This document shows, in pieces, positions 51,388 through 61,673 of a DNA stretch of 64,000 nt. Each line of letters opens with the position of its first letter. The first letter of the stretch is position 1. The notes below the pieces were generated by a model. The model was not told the origin of the DNA, ran no database searches, and was given only the letters and a program-made list of their open reading frames with translations. Position numbers and translations under genes: made by a program. The stretch lies in contig JAQBNI010000150.1 in NCBI GenBank assembly GCA_028288625.1, positions 1-64,000 on the forward strand. The letters run 5' to 3'. This DNA is from Bacteroidota bacterium. Its GTDB lineage: Bacteria; Bacteroidota; Bacteroidia; Chitinophagales; JADIYW01.

Positions 51388-54300
51388 ATGAACATAGAGG
51401 AACAAAAAATAGAAGTTGAACAAATTCTTTCAGTCGGTGGAGAGCTCGGCGCGTTGATGCGCAGGATCAATTGGAGCAATACTGCTTTAGGCGATGAAAA
51501 AGATTGGCCTGAAAATTTAAAAGCCTGCATCAGGATATTATTCAATTCTATAAAAGAGAATGAAAAAATATTGACTTCCGAAAAACATCTCGAGGCAATG
51601 ATCGAGCATAGTACGGAAATGATCAGCCTTGTAGACAGTGAAGGTGATGTGATCTATTGCGGACCTACTATTGAAAGATTCCTCGGCTTTAGTCCGGAAG
51701 AATTAAAAGGCAAGAAAGGTTTCGAATTCATACATCCCGCTGATCTCCAGAAATCATACGAAGTATTCCAGTATCTCATAGATCATCCAGGTGAATCGGC
51801 GTACTTGCAGCAACGCATGTTGCATAAGAACGGCAACTGGATATGGTGTGAAGGCACGGTAACTAATCACCTGAACACACCCGGCATTCATGGCATACTT
51901 TCTAACTTCCGCGATATCCATACGGAATACAACACCTTTGAAGAATTAAAAAGATCGGAAGAAGAATTGAGAGGATTATTTTACAATTCTCACGACTCTT
52001 TCATTTTACTTGATCGCGATTCAAAAATCCTTGCGCTGAATAATCTTGCACAAAAAGGATCACTGTTGCACATCGGGAAGAAAATGGAAATCGGTCATTC
52101 GCTTACGGAATATTATCCGGCAGGACATGAAAAATCTATAAGACAAACAATATCTACAGTTTTTGACGGACAAACCATAAATTATGAAACCAGTATTCCG
52201 CGACTTGATAACGGTCAGGAAGAATGGTATAAAACCGGCTGGTCGCCGGTATGTGATGATGAAGGCAAGGTCATTAGTGTTTGCCTTGGCGCTTCCAATA
52301 TTACGGAACAGAAAAAAGCGGAACTGCAGCTTCAGCGATCTAAAGAAACCATAGAGAAGAATGAAAAATTATTCAGATCGATTGTCAGCAGCATCCCGAA
52401 TTCATTAGTCTGCCTTATTGATAAAGATTATCGCTTTCGTTTACTCCAGGGAGATGTGCTTGATTCTCTGCAGATCCAGCGAAAAGATTTTACAGGGTTG
52501 CACTTAACAGATGTTTTTCCCGCCGAAAATGTAAAACAGTCCATGCCATTTTATGAGCGCGCGTTCCATGGAGAGCAGCTGACTTTAGAAAGAACCCGCA
52601 GCGATCGCCATTATATCGTGCATTATATCCCACTTAAAAATGACGAAGAGATTGTTGAGAATGTATTAACTATATCATTGGATATCACTGAGATAAAAAA
52701 CGCTCAGAAAAAGATCGAAGAAAGTGAAATGCGATACAGGCAGCTGGTTCACGGGCTTCCGGTAGCGATGTATACCTGTAATACGGAAGGCTATATTGAT
52801 CTATATAACGAAGCTGCAGTTAAGCTTTGGGGACGGACGCCGGAAATTGAAAAAGATTTATGGAATGGTGCGTGGAAGATATTTCGTACAGATGGTACCC
52901 CGTTGCCGCGCGAAGAATTTCCAACGGCAGTTGCCATCACCAAAGGCAAGATCATTCATATGGAGATCATTATTGAAAGACCTGATGGTACAAGGCGATA
53001 TGTTACACCGCATCCGCAGCCGGTGTATGACGCAAATGGAAAGGTCACGGGCGCGGTAAATATGCTGATCGATATTACTGAACAAAAACAATCTCAAAAA
53101 ACACTGGAAGAAAATGAGATCCGGCTTCGATTAGCAACGGAAGGAACAAAGCTCGCTACGTGGGATCTCGATCTTAAAACACGGAATATTATTTACGCGC
53201 CAAGGCTTGCCGAAATATTCGGTCATCATAAATCAAAAATATTGACACACTCCGATATGCGAAACCAGCTACATCCTGATGATCGCGAAGCGATCGTGGA
53301 GAAAGCATTTGCACATGCGATGGAAACCGGTTTCTATGATTATGAAGCACGTGTGATCAGACCTGATAAAACTGTGGTCTGGATAAAAACACAGGGCAAG
53401 GTAATTTTTAATGAACAGCATGAGCCGATGCGTATGCTTGGAACGATGGGAGAAATAACCGACATCAAGGAAGCTGAGTTAAAACTCGGTAAGCTTGCTT
53501 CAATTGTTCAATCTTCACGTGACGCCATCATTAGCAAAACGCTCCAGGGAATTATTACAAGCTGGAATGAAGGCGCAGTAAAAATGTTTGGATATACAGC
53601 AGAGGAAATGATCGGTCAGCATATTTCTAAGCTTTTCCCTCCGGAACGGATCATGGAAGAAGTAGAAATTTTAAATCAGATCCGGAAGGGCGAAGTCGTG
53701 AATCATTTCGAAACGCAAAGGTTGACAAAAAATAATGTGCTTATAGATATTTCTTTGACGATCTCCCCGATAAAAGATTCACAGGGAAAAATTATCGGCG
53801 CCTCAAAGATTGCACGCGATATCAGCGATCAAAAAAAAGGAATTAAAGTGCTGGAAGAAGCTGAACATCGTCAAACATTGGCGCTGGCATCAGCAGAGAT
53901 GGGTGCGTGGGATGTTGAAATTAAAAGCGGAGAGGTGGTGCGAAACCTGCGTCACGATCTCATCTTTGGTTACAATTCTTATCAGCCTCACTGGAATTAT
54001 AAAATATTTTTAGAGCATGTTTTTATTGAAGACAAGCATATTCTCAAAGAAGCAATAACATTTGGTAAGAAGCATGGAAGCTTTAAATGTGAGCTGAGAA
54101 TTATCAGACCGGATAATGCATTAAGATGGATAAAAATACAAGCGAGGATTGTATACGATGATAAAAAGGAACCGATGCGCCTTCTGGGTACTGTGCTCGA
54201 TATCACGGAACAAAAAACGGAATCGGAACGGTTGGAAAGGAAGGTGGAGGAGCGCACAAAGGAATTGGTGAAACAAAAAGAATTTGTGGATGCGATACTC

Positions 54301-55389
54301 GATTCAACAGTAGACATCATAGCAGTATTCAATAAAGATCTGCGATATATCAGCTTAAATAAGAAGGCGTATGAGATCTATGAAGTTGAACCTCATGAAG
54401 TCATCGGTAAACACATTCTTGAAGTTTTCCCTTCCACGCAACATTCAGGAATGTATGATGATCTGGTAAGAGCATTGAACGGCAAAACCATACACAATCC
54501 AAAATATAAATCACCGGTTTTAAAACGCCATTTCGAAAATTTCTTTATCCCTTTAAAACATGGAGATGGAGAGATATATGGCGTATTGATGATCGGGCAT
54601 GAAAATACGGCGATCATTGAAGCGACGGAAAAACTGAAAGCGACAAACCTCGTCCTCGAGGAAAAAAATATTGCGTTAGAAAGAAGTAACAAAGAACTTG
54701 AATCATTCAGTTATGTTGCGAGCCATGATCTGCAGGAACCGCTGCGCAAGATCCAGACTTTTGCGGACATGCTGAAAACAAACCGCGGGACTGAAGAGCA
54801 GTCTAAAAATTACCTGGAGAAAATAAAATCATCTTCGCAGCGGATGTCTGACCTGATCAAGGCTGTGCTGAATTACAGCAGGCTGACAAAAACGGAAGAT
54901 GTTTTTGAAGAAGTTGATCTCAATATTATTGTTGAAGAAATTAAATCCGATTTCGAATTGCTGATCCGGGAAAAGAAAGCAAAGATAAAATATAAGAAGC
55001 TTCCTGTCATCAGCGGCATTCCGTTGCAGCTAAGCCAGCTGTTTTCCAACCTGATCAACAACTCTATAAAATTTTCGAGCGAAGCACCACAAATAGAAAT
55101 TACTTCGAGAATTCTTTCAACGGAAGAAGTAAAGGCAATACCGGAATTAAATTTCACACAAAAATATATTGAATTAAAATTTACCGATAACGGCATTGGA
55201 TTTGAACAGCAATATGCAAATAAAATATTTGCGATTTTCCAGCGGCTTCATGAGAAGCAAGCGTATATGGGAACCGGTATCGGGTTAGCGCTGTGCAAAA
55301 AGATCGTCGAAAATCATCATGGTGTAATTACTGCAAAAGGAGAGTTGGGCAAGGGTGCGGTGTTTACTGTATATCTGCCGAAGTTATAA
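51388..55389 (+). CDS. Multi-PAS sensor histidine kinase (8 PAS)
   Basis: A 1333-aa soluble kinase. The N-terminus (about 10-50, GGELGALMRRINWSNTALG) is a motif that usually introduces a GAF domain, here followed directly by PAS. I count eight PAS/PAC units between about 65 and 1085, for example TEMISLVDSEGDVIYCGPT and DAIISKTLQGIITSWNEGA. HisKA follows with His1113 (VASHDLQEPLRKIQ), then HATPase_c with FSNLINNSIKFS, DNGIGFEQQY and GTGIGLALCKKI. It lies 95 bp after the previous kinase in the same direction. Confidence 0.9.
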   Translation: MNIEEQKIEVEQILSVGGELGALMRRINWSNTALGDEKDWPENLKACIRILFNSIKENEKILTSEKHLEAMIEHSTEMISLVDSEGDVIYCGPTIERFLGFSPEELKGKKGFEFIHPADLQKSYEVFQYLIDHPGESAYLQQRMLHKNGNWIWCEGTVTNHLNTPGIHGILSNFRDIHTEYNTFEELKRSEEELRGLFYNSHDSFILLDRDSKILALNNLAQKGSLLHIGKKMEIGHSLTEYYPAGHEKSIRQTISTVFDGQTINYETSIPRLDNGQEEWYKTGWSPVCDDEGKVISVCLGASNITEQKKAELQLQRSKETIEKNEKLFRSIVSSIPNSLVCLIDKDYRFRLLQGDVLDSLQIQRKDFTGLHLTDVFPAENVKQSMPFYERAFHGEQLTLERTRSDRHYIVHYIPLKNDEEIVENVLTISLDITEIKNAQKKIEESEMRYRQLVHGLPVAMYTCNTEGYIDLYNEAAVKLWGRTPEIEKDLWNGAWKIFRTDGTPLPREEFPTAVAITKGKIIHMEIIIERPDGTRRYVTPHPQPVYDANGKVTGAVNMLIDITEQKQSQKTLEENEIRLRLATEGTKLATWDLDLKTRNIIYAPRLAEIFGHHKSKILTHSDMRNQLHPDDREAIVEKAFAHAMETGFYDYEARVIRPDKTVVWIKTQGKVIFNEQHEPMRMLGTMGEITDIKEAELKLGKLASIVQSSRDAIISKTLQGIITSWNEGAVKMFGYTAEEMIGQHISKLFPPERIMEEVEILNQIRKGEVVNHFETQRLTKNNVLIDISLTISPIKDSQGKIIGASKIARDISDQKKGIKVLEEAEHRQTLALASAEMGAWDVEIKSGEVVRNLRHDLIFGYNSYQPHWNYKIFLEHVFIEDKHILKEAITFGKKHGSFKCELRIIRPDNALRWIKIQARIVYDDKKEPMRLLGTVLDITEQKTESERLERKVEERTKELVKQKEFVDAILDSTVDIIAVFNKDLRYISLNKKAYEIYEVEPHEVIGKHILEVFPSTQHSGMYDDLVRALNGKTIHNPKYKSPVLKRHFENFFIPLKHGDGEIYGVLMIGHENTAIIEATEKLKATNLVLEEKNIALERSNKELESFSYVASHDLQEPLRKIQTFADMLKTNRGTEEQSKNYLEKIKSSSQRMSDLIKAVLNYSRLTKTEDVFEEVDLNIIVEEIKSDFELLIREKKAKIKYKKLPVISGIPLQLSQLFSNLINNSIKFSSEAPQIEITSRILSTEEVKAIPELNFTQKYIELKFTDNGIGFEQQYANKIFAIFQRLHEKQAYMGTGIGLALCKKIVENHHGVITAKGELGKGAVFTVYLPKL

Positions 55390-55439
55390 CGTCATTCTGA
55401 GCTGTGCGAAGGATCTGTTGAAGACTTCCGTCACGCGCG

Positions 55440-55584
55440 CCGTCATTATGAGCGTAGCGTAATAATCCCGATCAGTTTCGCACTTGTTATTCAATTTACA
55501 TTTACTTCCTAAGCCTTTCTAAAACTATTCGGGATTGCCACGTCGCTTCCCGATAAATCGGGAGAACGCGACTCGCAATGACGG
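55440..55584. repeat. Intergenic element with CCGTCAT/ATGACGG ends (family A)
   Basis: 145 bp with the same ends and internal segments (AATCCCGATCAGTT, GCACTTG, GATTGCCACGTCGCT, CTCGCAATGACGG) as the element at 39910-40029. A further left-end copy starts at 55611 (CCGTCATTATGAGCG, AATCCCGAT, GCACTTG). Confidence 0.7.
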
Positions 55585-55664
55585 TGCTCATTTGCGATCC
55601 GTCATGAGCACCGTCATTATGAGCGAAAGGTAATAATCCCGATTTGATTTGCACTTGTGTAAAT

Positions 55665-55763
55665 GTCATTCCCGTGAAAACGGGAATCTCACTCACATTT
55701 GCAACTGATCTACTGAAAGCATTATCTTAATATCATGAGATCTCCGATCAGGTCGGAGATGAC
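55665..55763. repeat. Intergenic element, GTCAT/ATGAC ends (family B)
   Basis: 99 bp with GTCATTCCCG at the left end, GGGAATCTCAC, CATGAGATC, and GGTCGGAGATGAC at the right end. It is homologous to 41773-41872. Together with the family A copies it fills most of the 469-bp gene-free stretch 55390-55858; the rest is ACATTCA-type short direct repeats near 55815-55855. Confidence 0.7.
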
Positions 55764-55858
55764 AGTATTCAACAAATTGTTTTATTACTCAGATTATTTA
55801 CAGAAGTAAAAGGATGAAGAATTCATTCAACATTCAACATTCATCATTTAACATTAAT

Positions 55859-56290
55859 TTACGACCGGCTGCTATGCATCTCGCTTTCCAGCTCAATTAG
55901 ATTGGTTTCAACAACATGCCGTATTTCGCTGCAAAGCAATTTGAAATCTGTTGGCTTGGTTAAAAAATAAACTGCGCCCAGATCTCTTGTTTCCTTTTTA
56001 TCTTTTTCTGAAGAAGAAGTAGTGAAGATAATTACAGGAATATCTTTGAGCTTGTGATCGTTTTTTAATTCTGAAAGACATTGCCATCCGTCCATGCGCG
56101 GCATATTCAGATCGAGGAAAATAAAATCAGGTAAGCGCTTTAATTTTAAGCGGATCTTATCCAGCGCGTCTTCACCGTTAAATGCACTCAAACACTGAGA
56201 GGAAGGGTATATTTCGCTGATAGCTTCCAGGAAAAAATCCCGGTCATCGGGGTCGTCGTCCACTACAAGAAATATAAAATTTCTGTTCAT
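55859..56290 (-). CDS. Stand-alone response regulator receiver protein
   Basis: A 143-aa receiver domain of the same Rcp1-like type as that at 48427. Acidic pocket LVVDDDPDDRDFF, acceptor aspartate FIFLDLNMPRMDGW, switch residues IIFTTSSSEKD, lysine YFLTKPTDF. It has no output domain. It is divergent from the CheB-CheR-kinase fusion and is the probable phosphoryl acceptor of that kinase or of the 8-PAS kinase. Confidence 0.9.
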   Translation of the reverse strand: MNRNFIFLVVDDDPDDRDFFLEAISEIYPSSQCLSAFNGEDALDKIRLKLKRLPDFIFLDLNMPRMDGWQCLSELKNDHKLKDIPVIIFTTSSSEKDKKETRDLGAVYFLTKPTDFKLLCSEIRHVVETNLIELESEMHSSRS

Positions 56291-56512
56291 ACATGTGGGG
56301 GTATTCGTAATAAAAAATTAAAAAAAGCTATTCAGTGGTATGATTCGTCTACTAAATATATCGAAAAAAAAACAATTGCACAAGTTTTTTTCATGAGAAT
56401 TTTCTCTAATACATTAAACTATTTTACCAGTGTTTTGTTTGAATTATAAGTTCGCTTTTGCCTTTTATCTTTATCTTTACTTCTTTCGCTTTCTTTATCC
56501 TTAAATTACCTG

Positions 56513-59500
56513 ATGTCCAAAAAGACCATACCCGAAGTGAGCGTGCAGGATTTTCCTGTAGTCGGGATTGGCGCGTCTGCCGGCGGACTTGATGCATTCA
56601 AAAGATTTTTACAGGAGATACCGGAAAAATCGGGGATGGCTTATGTAATTGTTCAGCACCTGAATCCAGCGCATGAAAGTATATTGCCCGAGCTCCTCAC
56701 CAGGGTTACAAAGATCCCCGTGCATGTTATTGAAAATGATATCAACCTCGCACCTGATAACATCTATATCATTCCTGAAAATAAAATACTCACAGCATCC
56801 GATGGAGTACTCAAATTAAATTCTAATGATCCTGCAAATAAGAAAAATATGTCGATAGATATTTTTTTCAAATCGCTTGCAGAAGTACACACCAATCTTG
56901 CGGTAGGCGTAGTGCTTTCAGGTACTGCATTCGACGGTACTGCCGGATTGAAAGCGATCAAGGAAAACGGCGGTCTCACATTTGCACAGGATGATTCAGC
57001 AGCATTCGACAGCATGCCGCAAAGCGCGATCAATTCTGATGTCGTTGATTTTATTTTGCCGCCGGAAAAGATCCCCGCCAAAATTCTGGAGATCAACAAT
57101 ATTTACAAGCCGGAAAAGCAACAGGACGGAAAATCAAATTTATCCTCCGAAGATGAAAGGGATCTGAAAATTATTCTTACAATCATTCGTCAGCGTACAG
57201 CAGTGGATTTTACTTATTATAAACAGCCTACGATTCGCAGACGACTTGCAAGGAGAATGTCGATCAGGAAAGTGTATAAATTTTCAGATTACCTGGATAT
57301 TTTACGGATGGATAAAGAAGAGCAGGATGCACTGTTCCTCGATATGCTGATCCCGGTCACTGCTTTTTTTCGCGATTCTAAAACCTTTGAAAGTTTAAGT
57401 GAAACAATTTATCCCGAGCTTCTTAAAAATGCAGCAAATAAGGAATCGATACGCGTATGGGTGGCAGGTTGCTCTTCCGGTGAGGAAGCTTATTCTCTTG
57501 CGATCTCAATTCATGAATTTTTTCATGACAAGATACCGAATATCAAGATACAGGTCTTTGCCACAGATATATCTGACACGGTTATTACAAAGGCTCGCGC
57601 AGCCATCTATACAGCGAATGATGTGCATAGTATTTCTTCTGCAAGGCTCCAGAAATATTTTACCAAAACGGATGGAATGTATCATGTGAATAAGCAGATC
57701 CGTAACATGTGTATTTTTGCGTCTCATAATTTTTTAAAAGATCCGCCCTTTTCGAATATCGATATGGTTTCCTGCAGGAATGTCCTCATTTATCTCGACA
57801 CCTATTTACAAAAAAAAGCGCTCACCAATTTTCATTATGCATTGAATGAAAACGGGTTTCTGTTCCTGGGTAAATCTGAAACAATAAATGCGGCTGCAGA
57901 ATATTTTAATCCTGTAAACAAGAACGAGAAAATTTATAGCCGCAAACAGGCGGTGTCGCGTTATATGAGTGTAACTTCTAAAAAAAATGAGGAAGCATAC
58001 GCGGAAAAAAATACCCAGTTGCGCAAGGAGCCTGATCATACAAATGATTTTCAGAAAAATGTAGATGAGATCTTATTGTCAAAATTTGCTCCTCCTGCTG
58101 TTATTGTTAATGAACACCAGGAAATCGTACATTTCCGCGGTGATACGGGTTTATTTCTTCGACCTTCTCCGGGGAAAGCAAGCCTGAATGTATTGAAAAT
58201 GATAAGAGATGGTTTAACCTTTGAATTGCGCAATGCACTTCACCATGTGCAAAAGAAAAAAATGCCGGTGATCAAGGAAAATATTCCTTTATCCAATATA
58301 AACGATTATGTAGTAACGATGGAAGTGATCCCGGTTCCGAATATTATAGAGCAGTATTTTTTAATTGTATTTCATAAAATAGAAATACCGCCCATAGAGC
58401 GTGAATCAGAAATGAATTCTGCGGAAAAAATAAAAAGCGACCGCGCTAAAAAAAGGATCGATCAATTAGAGAAAGAACTTGCGAAGACACGCGAAGATAT
58501 CCGCAGTATTTCTGAAGACCAGGAAGCGTATAATGAAGAATTGCAAAGCGCGAATGAAGAGTTGTTGAGCAGCAGTGAAGAATTGCAAACCATTAACGAG
58601 GAACTCGAAACTTCGAAGGAAGAATTGCAGGCGGGTAACGAAGAGTTGATTATCGTAAACCAGGAACTTACGGAAAGGCAGGAAAATCTGGGTGATGTAA
58701 GTGAAAAGCTGGAAAAGCTGAACAAGCAGCTGATCATACAAAATGAAACGTTTAAGCAAGCAGAAGAAAGTTCAAATCAAGGAAGCTATACTTATAATTT
58801 TACGACCGGTGAATTTGCATGTTCAGATAATTTATACAGGATCATGGGTTATGAACCGGGCGAAATGCAATGCACCTTAAAAGATTTTTATAAGCATGTA
58901 CACCCAAAGGACAGGGGGCATGTAAAGAAGGATGCTGAAAAAGTAAAATCTATCAAAGAAACTGTGGAAATGAGGTACAGGCTAGTAACGAAGAAAGGTC
59001 AGAAACTATATATTAAGGGAACCGGCAGAACGATTACACAAAATGATGAATTGATATTAGTCGGTACTGTACAGGATGTAACGCAGGATACGTTATTGAA
59101 TAAGCATTTAAAGCTTCGCGAAGCACAGCTTTCGGAATCACAGCGTTTAGGAAAGATCGGCAGCTGGGAAGTTGATTTTAACAGGAACAGGCTCGTGTGG
59201 TCGGATGAATTGTACAGGATGTATGGTTATAAGCGCGGAGAGCTGAAACTCGACCTCGAAACATTCGGAAATTTAGTACCTGAAGATCTGCCGCGTGTAA
59301 AAGAAATGCTGGAGCATTCGCGCAGCACCGGAGACCCTTTTGAAATGGAATATCGCAGATACGACAAGAACGGTCATATTCATAATATTTATTCAAAGGG
59401 AAGTGTGAAAAAAGATAAGACGGGTAAAGTGATCGGGTTGCTTTGTATCAGTATGGATCTTTCCGAGTTGCGGCAAAAAGAAGAAACATTGCGTCAATCC

Positions 59501-60280
59501 AATATTATGCTGGAGAGTAAAAATATCGAACTCGAACGCAAGAATATTGAGTTGTCATCCTTCAGTTATGTGGCAAGTCATGACCTCCAGGAACCGCTGC
59601 GTAAAATTCAAACGTTTTCTAAAAGACTTAAGGAAAAGTATACGGACATCCCGGAGGATATGATCTTGTATCTCGATAAAATTGAAAGCGCTTCTGAACG
59701 CATGACAGCATTAATTAAAGACCTGCTGGATTATTCAAGGCTTACAAATCCGGACAAGCTTTTTGTGCTGACGGATCTGAATGATGTTGTTAAGAATATC
59801 CTCAACGATTTTGAATTGCTGATCGAACAAAAAAACGCAACCATAAAAATTTTATCCGATCTGCCCGAATTAGAAGCAGTGTCTCTGCAGATCAACCAGC
59901 TTATCTATAACATCATTGGCAATTCGCTTAAATTTTCAAGGGAAGGTATTCCGCCAGAATTAACGATCAACTGCAGAAATTTGACCCGTGATGATTTTTC
60001 AAAATATCCAATTCTAAATCCTGAACAGGCTTATGTGGAAATGATTTTCACGGATAATGGTATCGGCTTCGACCAGTCATATGCAAAGCAGATCTTTGTA
60101 ATTTTCAAACGGCTTCATGAACGCTCCAAATACCAGGGCACCGGTATCGGCTTATCGCTCAGTAAAAAAATTGTAGAGATTCACGGCGGTATTATCTTCG
60201 CACTTTCGGAAGAAGGAAAGGGCGCCGAATTTCATGTTATCCTTCCGCTCAGGCAAGGCTCGCATTATAAGGCGTTGTAA
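56513..60280 (+). CDS. CheB-CheR-PAS-histidine kinase fusion
   Basis: A 1255-aa signalling protein. CheB methylesterase domain (about 14-195): catalytic Ser in GIGASAGGLDA, His in VIVQHLNP, Asp in LSGTAFDGTAG. CheR methyltransferase (about 210-485): FRDSKTFESL, VAGCSSGEEAYSLA (SAM site), FATDISDTVI and CRNVLIYLD. A long coiled coil (about 640-760) of NEELxSxxEEL repeats follows, then two PAS domains, HisKA with His1023 (VASHDLQEPLRKIQ) and HATPase_c (DNGIGFDQSY, GTGIGLSLSKKI). There is no chemoreceptor nearby, so the modification target is probably not a classical chemotaxis receptor. Confidence 0.93.
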   Translation: MSKKTIPEVSVQDFPVVGIGASAGGLDAFKRFLQEIPEKSGMAYVIVQHLNPAHESILPELLTRVTKIPVHVIENDINLAPDNIYIIPENKILTASDGVLKLNSNDPANKKNMSIDIFFKSLAEVHTNLAVGVVLSGTAFDGTAGLKAIKENGGLTFAQDDSAAFDSMPQSAINSDVVDFILPPEKIPAKILEINNIYKPEKQQDGKSNLSSEDERDLKIILTIIRQRTAVDFTYYKQPTIRRRLARRMSIRKVYKFSDYLDILRMDKEEQDALFLDMLIPVTAFFRDSKTFESLSETIYPELLKNAANKESIRVWVAGCSSGEEAYSLAISIHEFFHDKIPNIKIQVFATDISDTVITKARAAIYTANDVHSISSARLQKYFTKTDGMYHVNKQIRNMCIFASHNFLKDPPFSNIDMVSCRNVLIYLDTYLQKKALTNFHYALNENGFLFLGKSETINAAAEYFNPVNKNEKIYSRKQAVSRYMSVTSKKNEEAYAEKNTQLRKEPDHTNDFQKNVDEILLSKFAPPAVIVNEHQEIVHFRGDTGLFLRPSPGKASLNVLKMIRDGLTFELRNALHHVQKKKMPVIKENIPLSNINDYVVTMEVIPVPNIIEQYFLIVFHKIEIPPIERESEMNSAEKIKSDRAKKRIDQLEKELAKTREDIRSISEDQEAYNEELQSANEELLSSSEELQTINEELETSKEELQAGNEELIIVNQELTERQENLGDVSEKLEKLNKQLIIQNETFKQAEESSNQGSYTYNFTTGEFACSDNLYRIMGYEPGEMQCTLKDFYKHVHPKDRGHVKKDAEKVKSIKETVEMRYRLVTKKGQKLYIKGTGRTITQNDELILVGTVQDVTQDTLLNKHLKLREAQLSESQRLGKIGSWEVDFNRNRLVWSDELYRMYGYKRGELKLDLETFGNLVPEDLPRVKEMLEHSRSTGDPFEMEYRRYDKNGHIHNIYSKGSVKKDKTGKVIGLLCISMDLSELRQKEETLRQSNIMLESKNIELERKNIELSSFSYVASHDLQEPLRKIQTFSKRLKEKYTDIPEDMILYLDKIESASERMTALIKDLLDYSRLTNPDKLFVLTDLNDVVKNILNDFELLIEQKNATIKILSDLPELEAVSLQINQLIYNIIGNSLKFSREGIPPELTINCRNLTRDDFSKYPILNPEQAYVEMIFTDNGIGFDQSYAKQIFVIFKRLHERSKYQGTGIGLSLSKKIVEIHGGIIFALSEEGKGAEFHVILPLRQGSHYKAL

Positions 60281-60348
60281 TAGTTCCTGAGTTTGCCTTG
60301 TCATGTAGAACGTTGTTCGACGTCCTTCCCCATTTTATTTTTGTTATT

Positions 60349-60444
60349 AGATCCTGAATCAAGTTCAGGATGACGGTGTACAATGTGAGGGCGGCGAAGC
60401 CGCCCTCACACAAACTAAGGCATCCCAAGCTTGATTTGGGATCT
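60349..60444. repeat. Intergenic compound hairpin element
   Basis: AGATCCTGAATCAAGTTCAGGATGAC at the left, GCATCCCAAGCTTGATTTGGGATCT at the right, and between them a perfect hairpin GTGAGGGCGGC-GAA-GCCGCCCTCAC (60385-60409). The ends resemble the GTCATCCTGAACTTGATTCAGGATC unit at 63210. It may terminate the kinase transcript. Confidence 0.6.
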
Positions 60445-60575
60445 AAAAATTCTCAGGTCTTCTTGAATGATTTCAAGTGGAAATCCTGTAATCATTTTAA
60501 AAAATAATATAACACAACCCGTTGATTTACTGCAGACCTTTGTATAGTAAATTGATCACTTCAAAAAAATCAGCT

Positions 60576-61673
60576 ATGACATTGTCGGCAGCAGTTGCTT
60601 TTTTTCCTGAAATATTCCATAAGGTATTATACGCCGCAGCAATTACGGTGGGAGGTATACTATTGTTTTATCTTTTATTTTTTGGAGTGAAGAAATGGTC
60701 GAAAGAGGAAAAGCGTTTCTTCCCGACATTGATAGATAAACATCTTCACGCCCCGGGTGTAATGCTGTTCACGCTCATTACACTGAACATAGATTTTAAA
60801 TTGTTCAAAAATTATATTGTAACCAGTGTTTACACGAATGTAAATCATTTACTGCACGTTCTCCTGATCATTTCCGTTGGATACATGCTTAGAAAAATGG
60901 TTTCTTTTTTTTACGATGTGATCGTGGCTATATATTCTCGTAAAGAGTATAAAGATTATACACTGCGGAGTGTGCGTACCCAGTATTATCTCATAGCGCG
61001 CATCCTGAATATGCTCATTATGATCATCACAGTTATCGCCGTTTTGCTGACGTTTGAATATATAAGAAAATTCAGCACTACTATTTTAGCGTCGGCGGGA
61101 ATGGCGGGAATTGTAATTGGTTTTGCCGCCCAAAAAAGCTTGGGTACTATTTTTGCAGGTATACAGATCGCGTTAACACAATCGATCAAGTTAGATGATA
61201 TCATCACTATCGATAATGAAACAGGTAGGGTAGCTGAACTCACACTTACCTATGTTGTAATAAATACGTGGGATGAAAAAAGATTGATCATTCCAATTAA
61301 TTATTTTATCGATAAGTCTTTTAAAAACTGGACGCGCGTTTCTCCTGAAGTGATCGGAGAAGTAAAGATTCATGTCGACTTCACGCTTCCCATTGAAAGT
61401 GTGCGCGAAGAGTTTAAAGAATGGCTGAAGCATACAAAGCTGTGGGATAAGCGCAGTTCCTCGCTTTCTATCAGTGAAACAAACGAAACGTCTATGATAC
61501 TGCGTGCCAAAATGAGTGCAAAAGATTCCGATGACGCGGGAAGTTTGGAATCATATATCCGGGAAAAACTCATCACCTTATTGCAGGAAAAATATCCGTA
61601 TGCATTGCCTGCCGGGCATATAGAGGAATTGAAAAAAAGGAAATCCGAAAAACACGCAGCATCTCATTCATGA
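60576..61673 (+). CDS. Mechanosensitive ion channel family protein (MscS-like)
   Basis: A 365-aa inner-membrane channel of the MscS superfamily. Four transmembrane helices lie in about residues 10-165. The pore-lining segment is ASAGMAGIVIGFAAQKSLGTI, followed by the beta domain with DDIITIDNETGRVAEL and VINTWDEKRLIIPINYF. It should open under membrane tension to release solutes. The ATG at 60576 (MTLSAAVAFF) is chosen over an ATG 54 bp upstream. Its stop overlaps the pyrophosphatase start (ATGA). Confidence 0.9.
   Translation: MTLSAAVAFFPEIFHKVLYAAAITVGGILLFYLLFFGVKKWSKEEKRFFPTLIDKHLHAPGVMLFTLITLNIDFKLFKNYIVTSVYTNVNHLLHVLLIISVGYMLRKMVSFFYDVIVAIYSRKEYKDYTLRSVRTQYYLIARILNMLIMIITVIAVLLTFEYIRKFSTTILASAGMAGIVIGFAAQKSLGTIFAGIQIALTQSIKLDDIITIDNETGRVAELTLTYVVINTWDEKRLIIPINYFIDKSFKNWTRVSPEVIGEVKIHVDFTLPIESVREEFKEWLKHTKLWDKRSSSLSISETNETSMILRAKMSAKDSDDAGSLESYIREKLITLLQEKYPYALPAGHIEELKKRKSEKHAASHS

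Noticed and set aside
48427-56290. The receiver proteins as PorX of the type IX secretion system
   Set aside because: PorX has a receiver plus a PglZ domain and is over 500 aa; these are single receiver domains.
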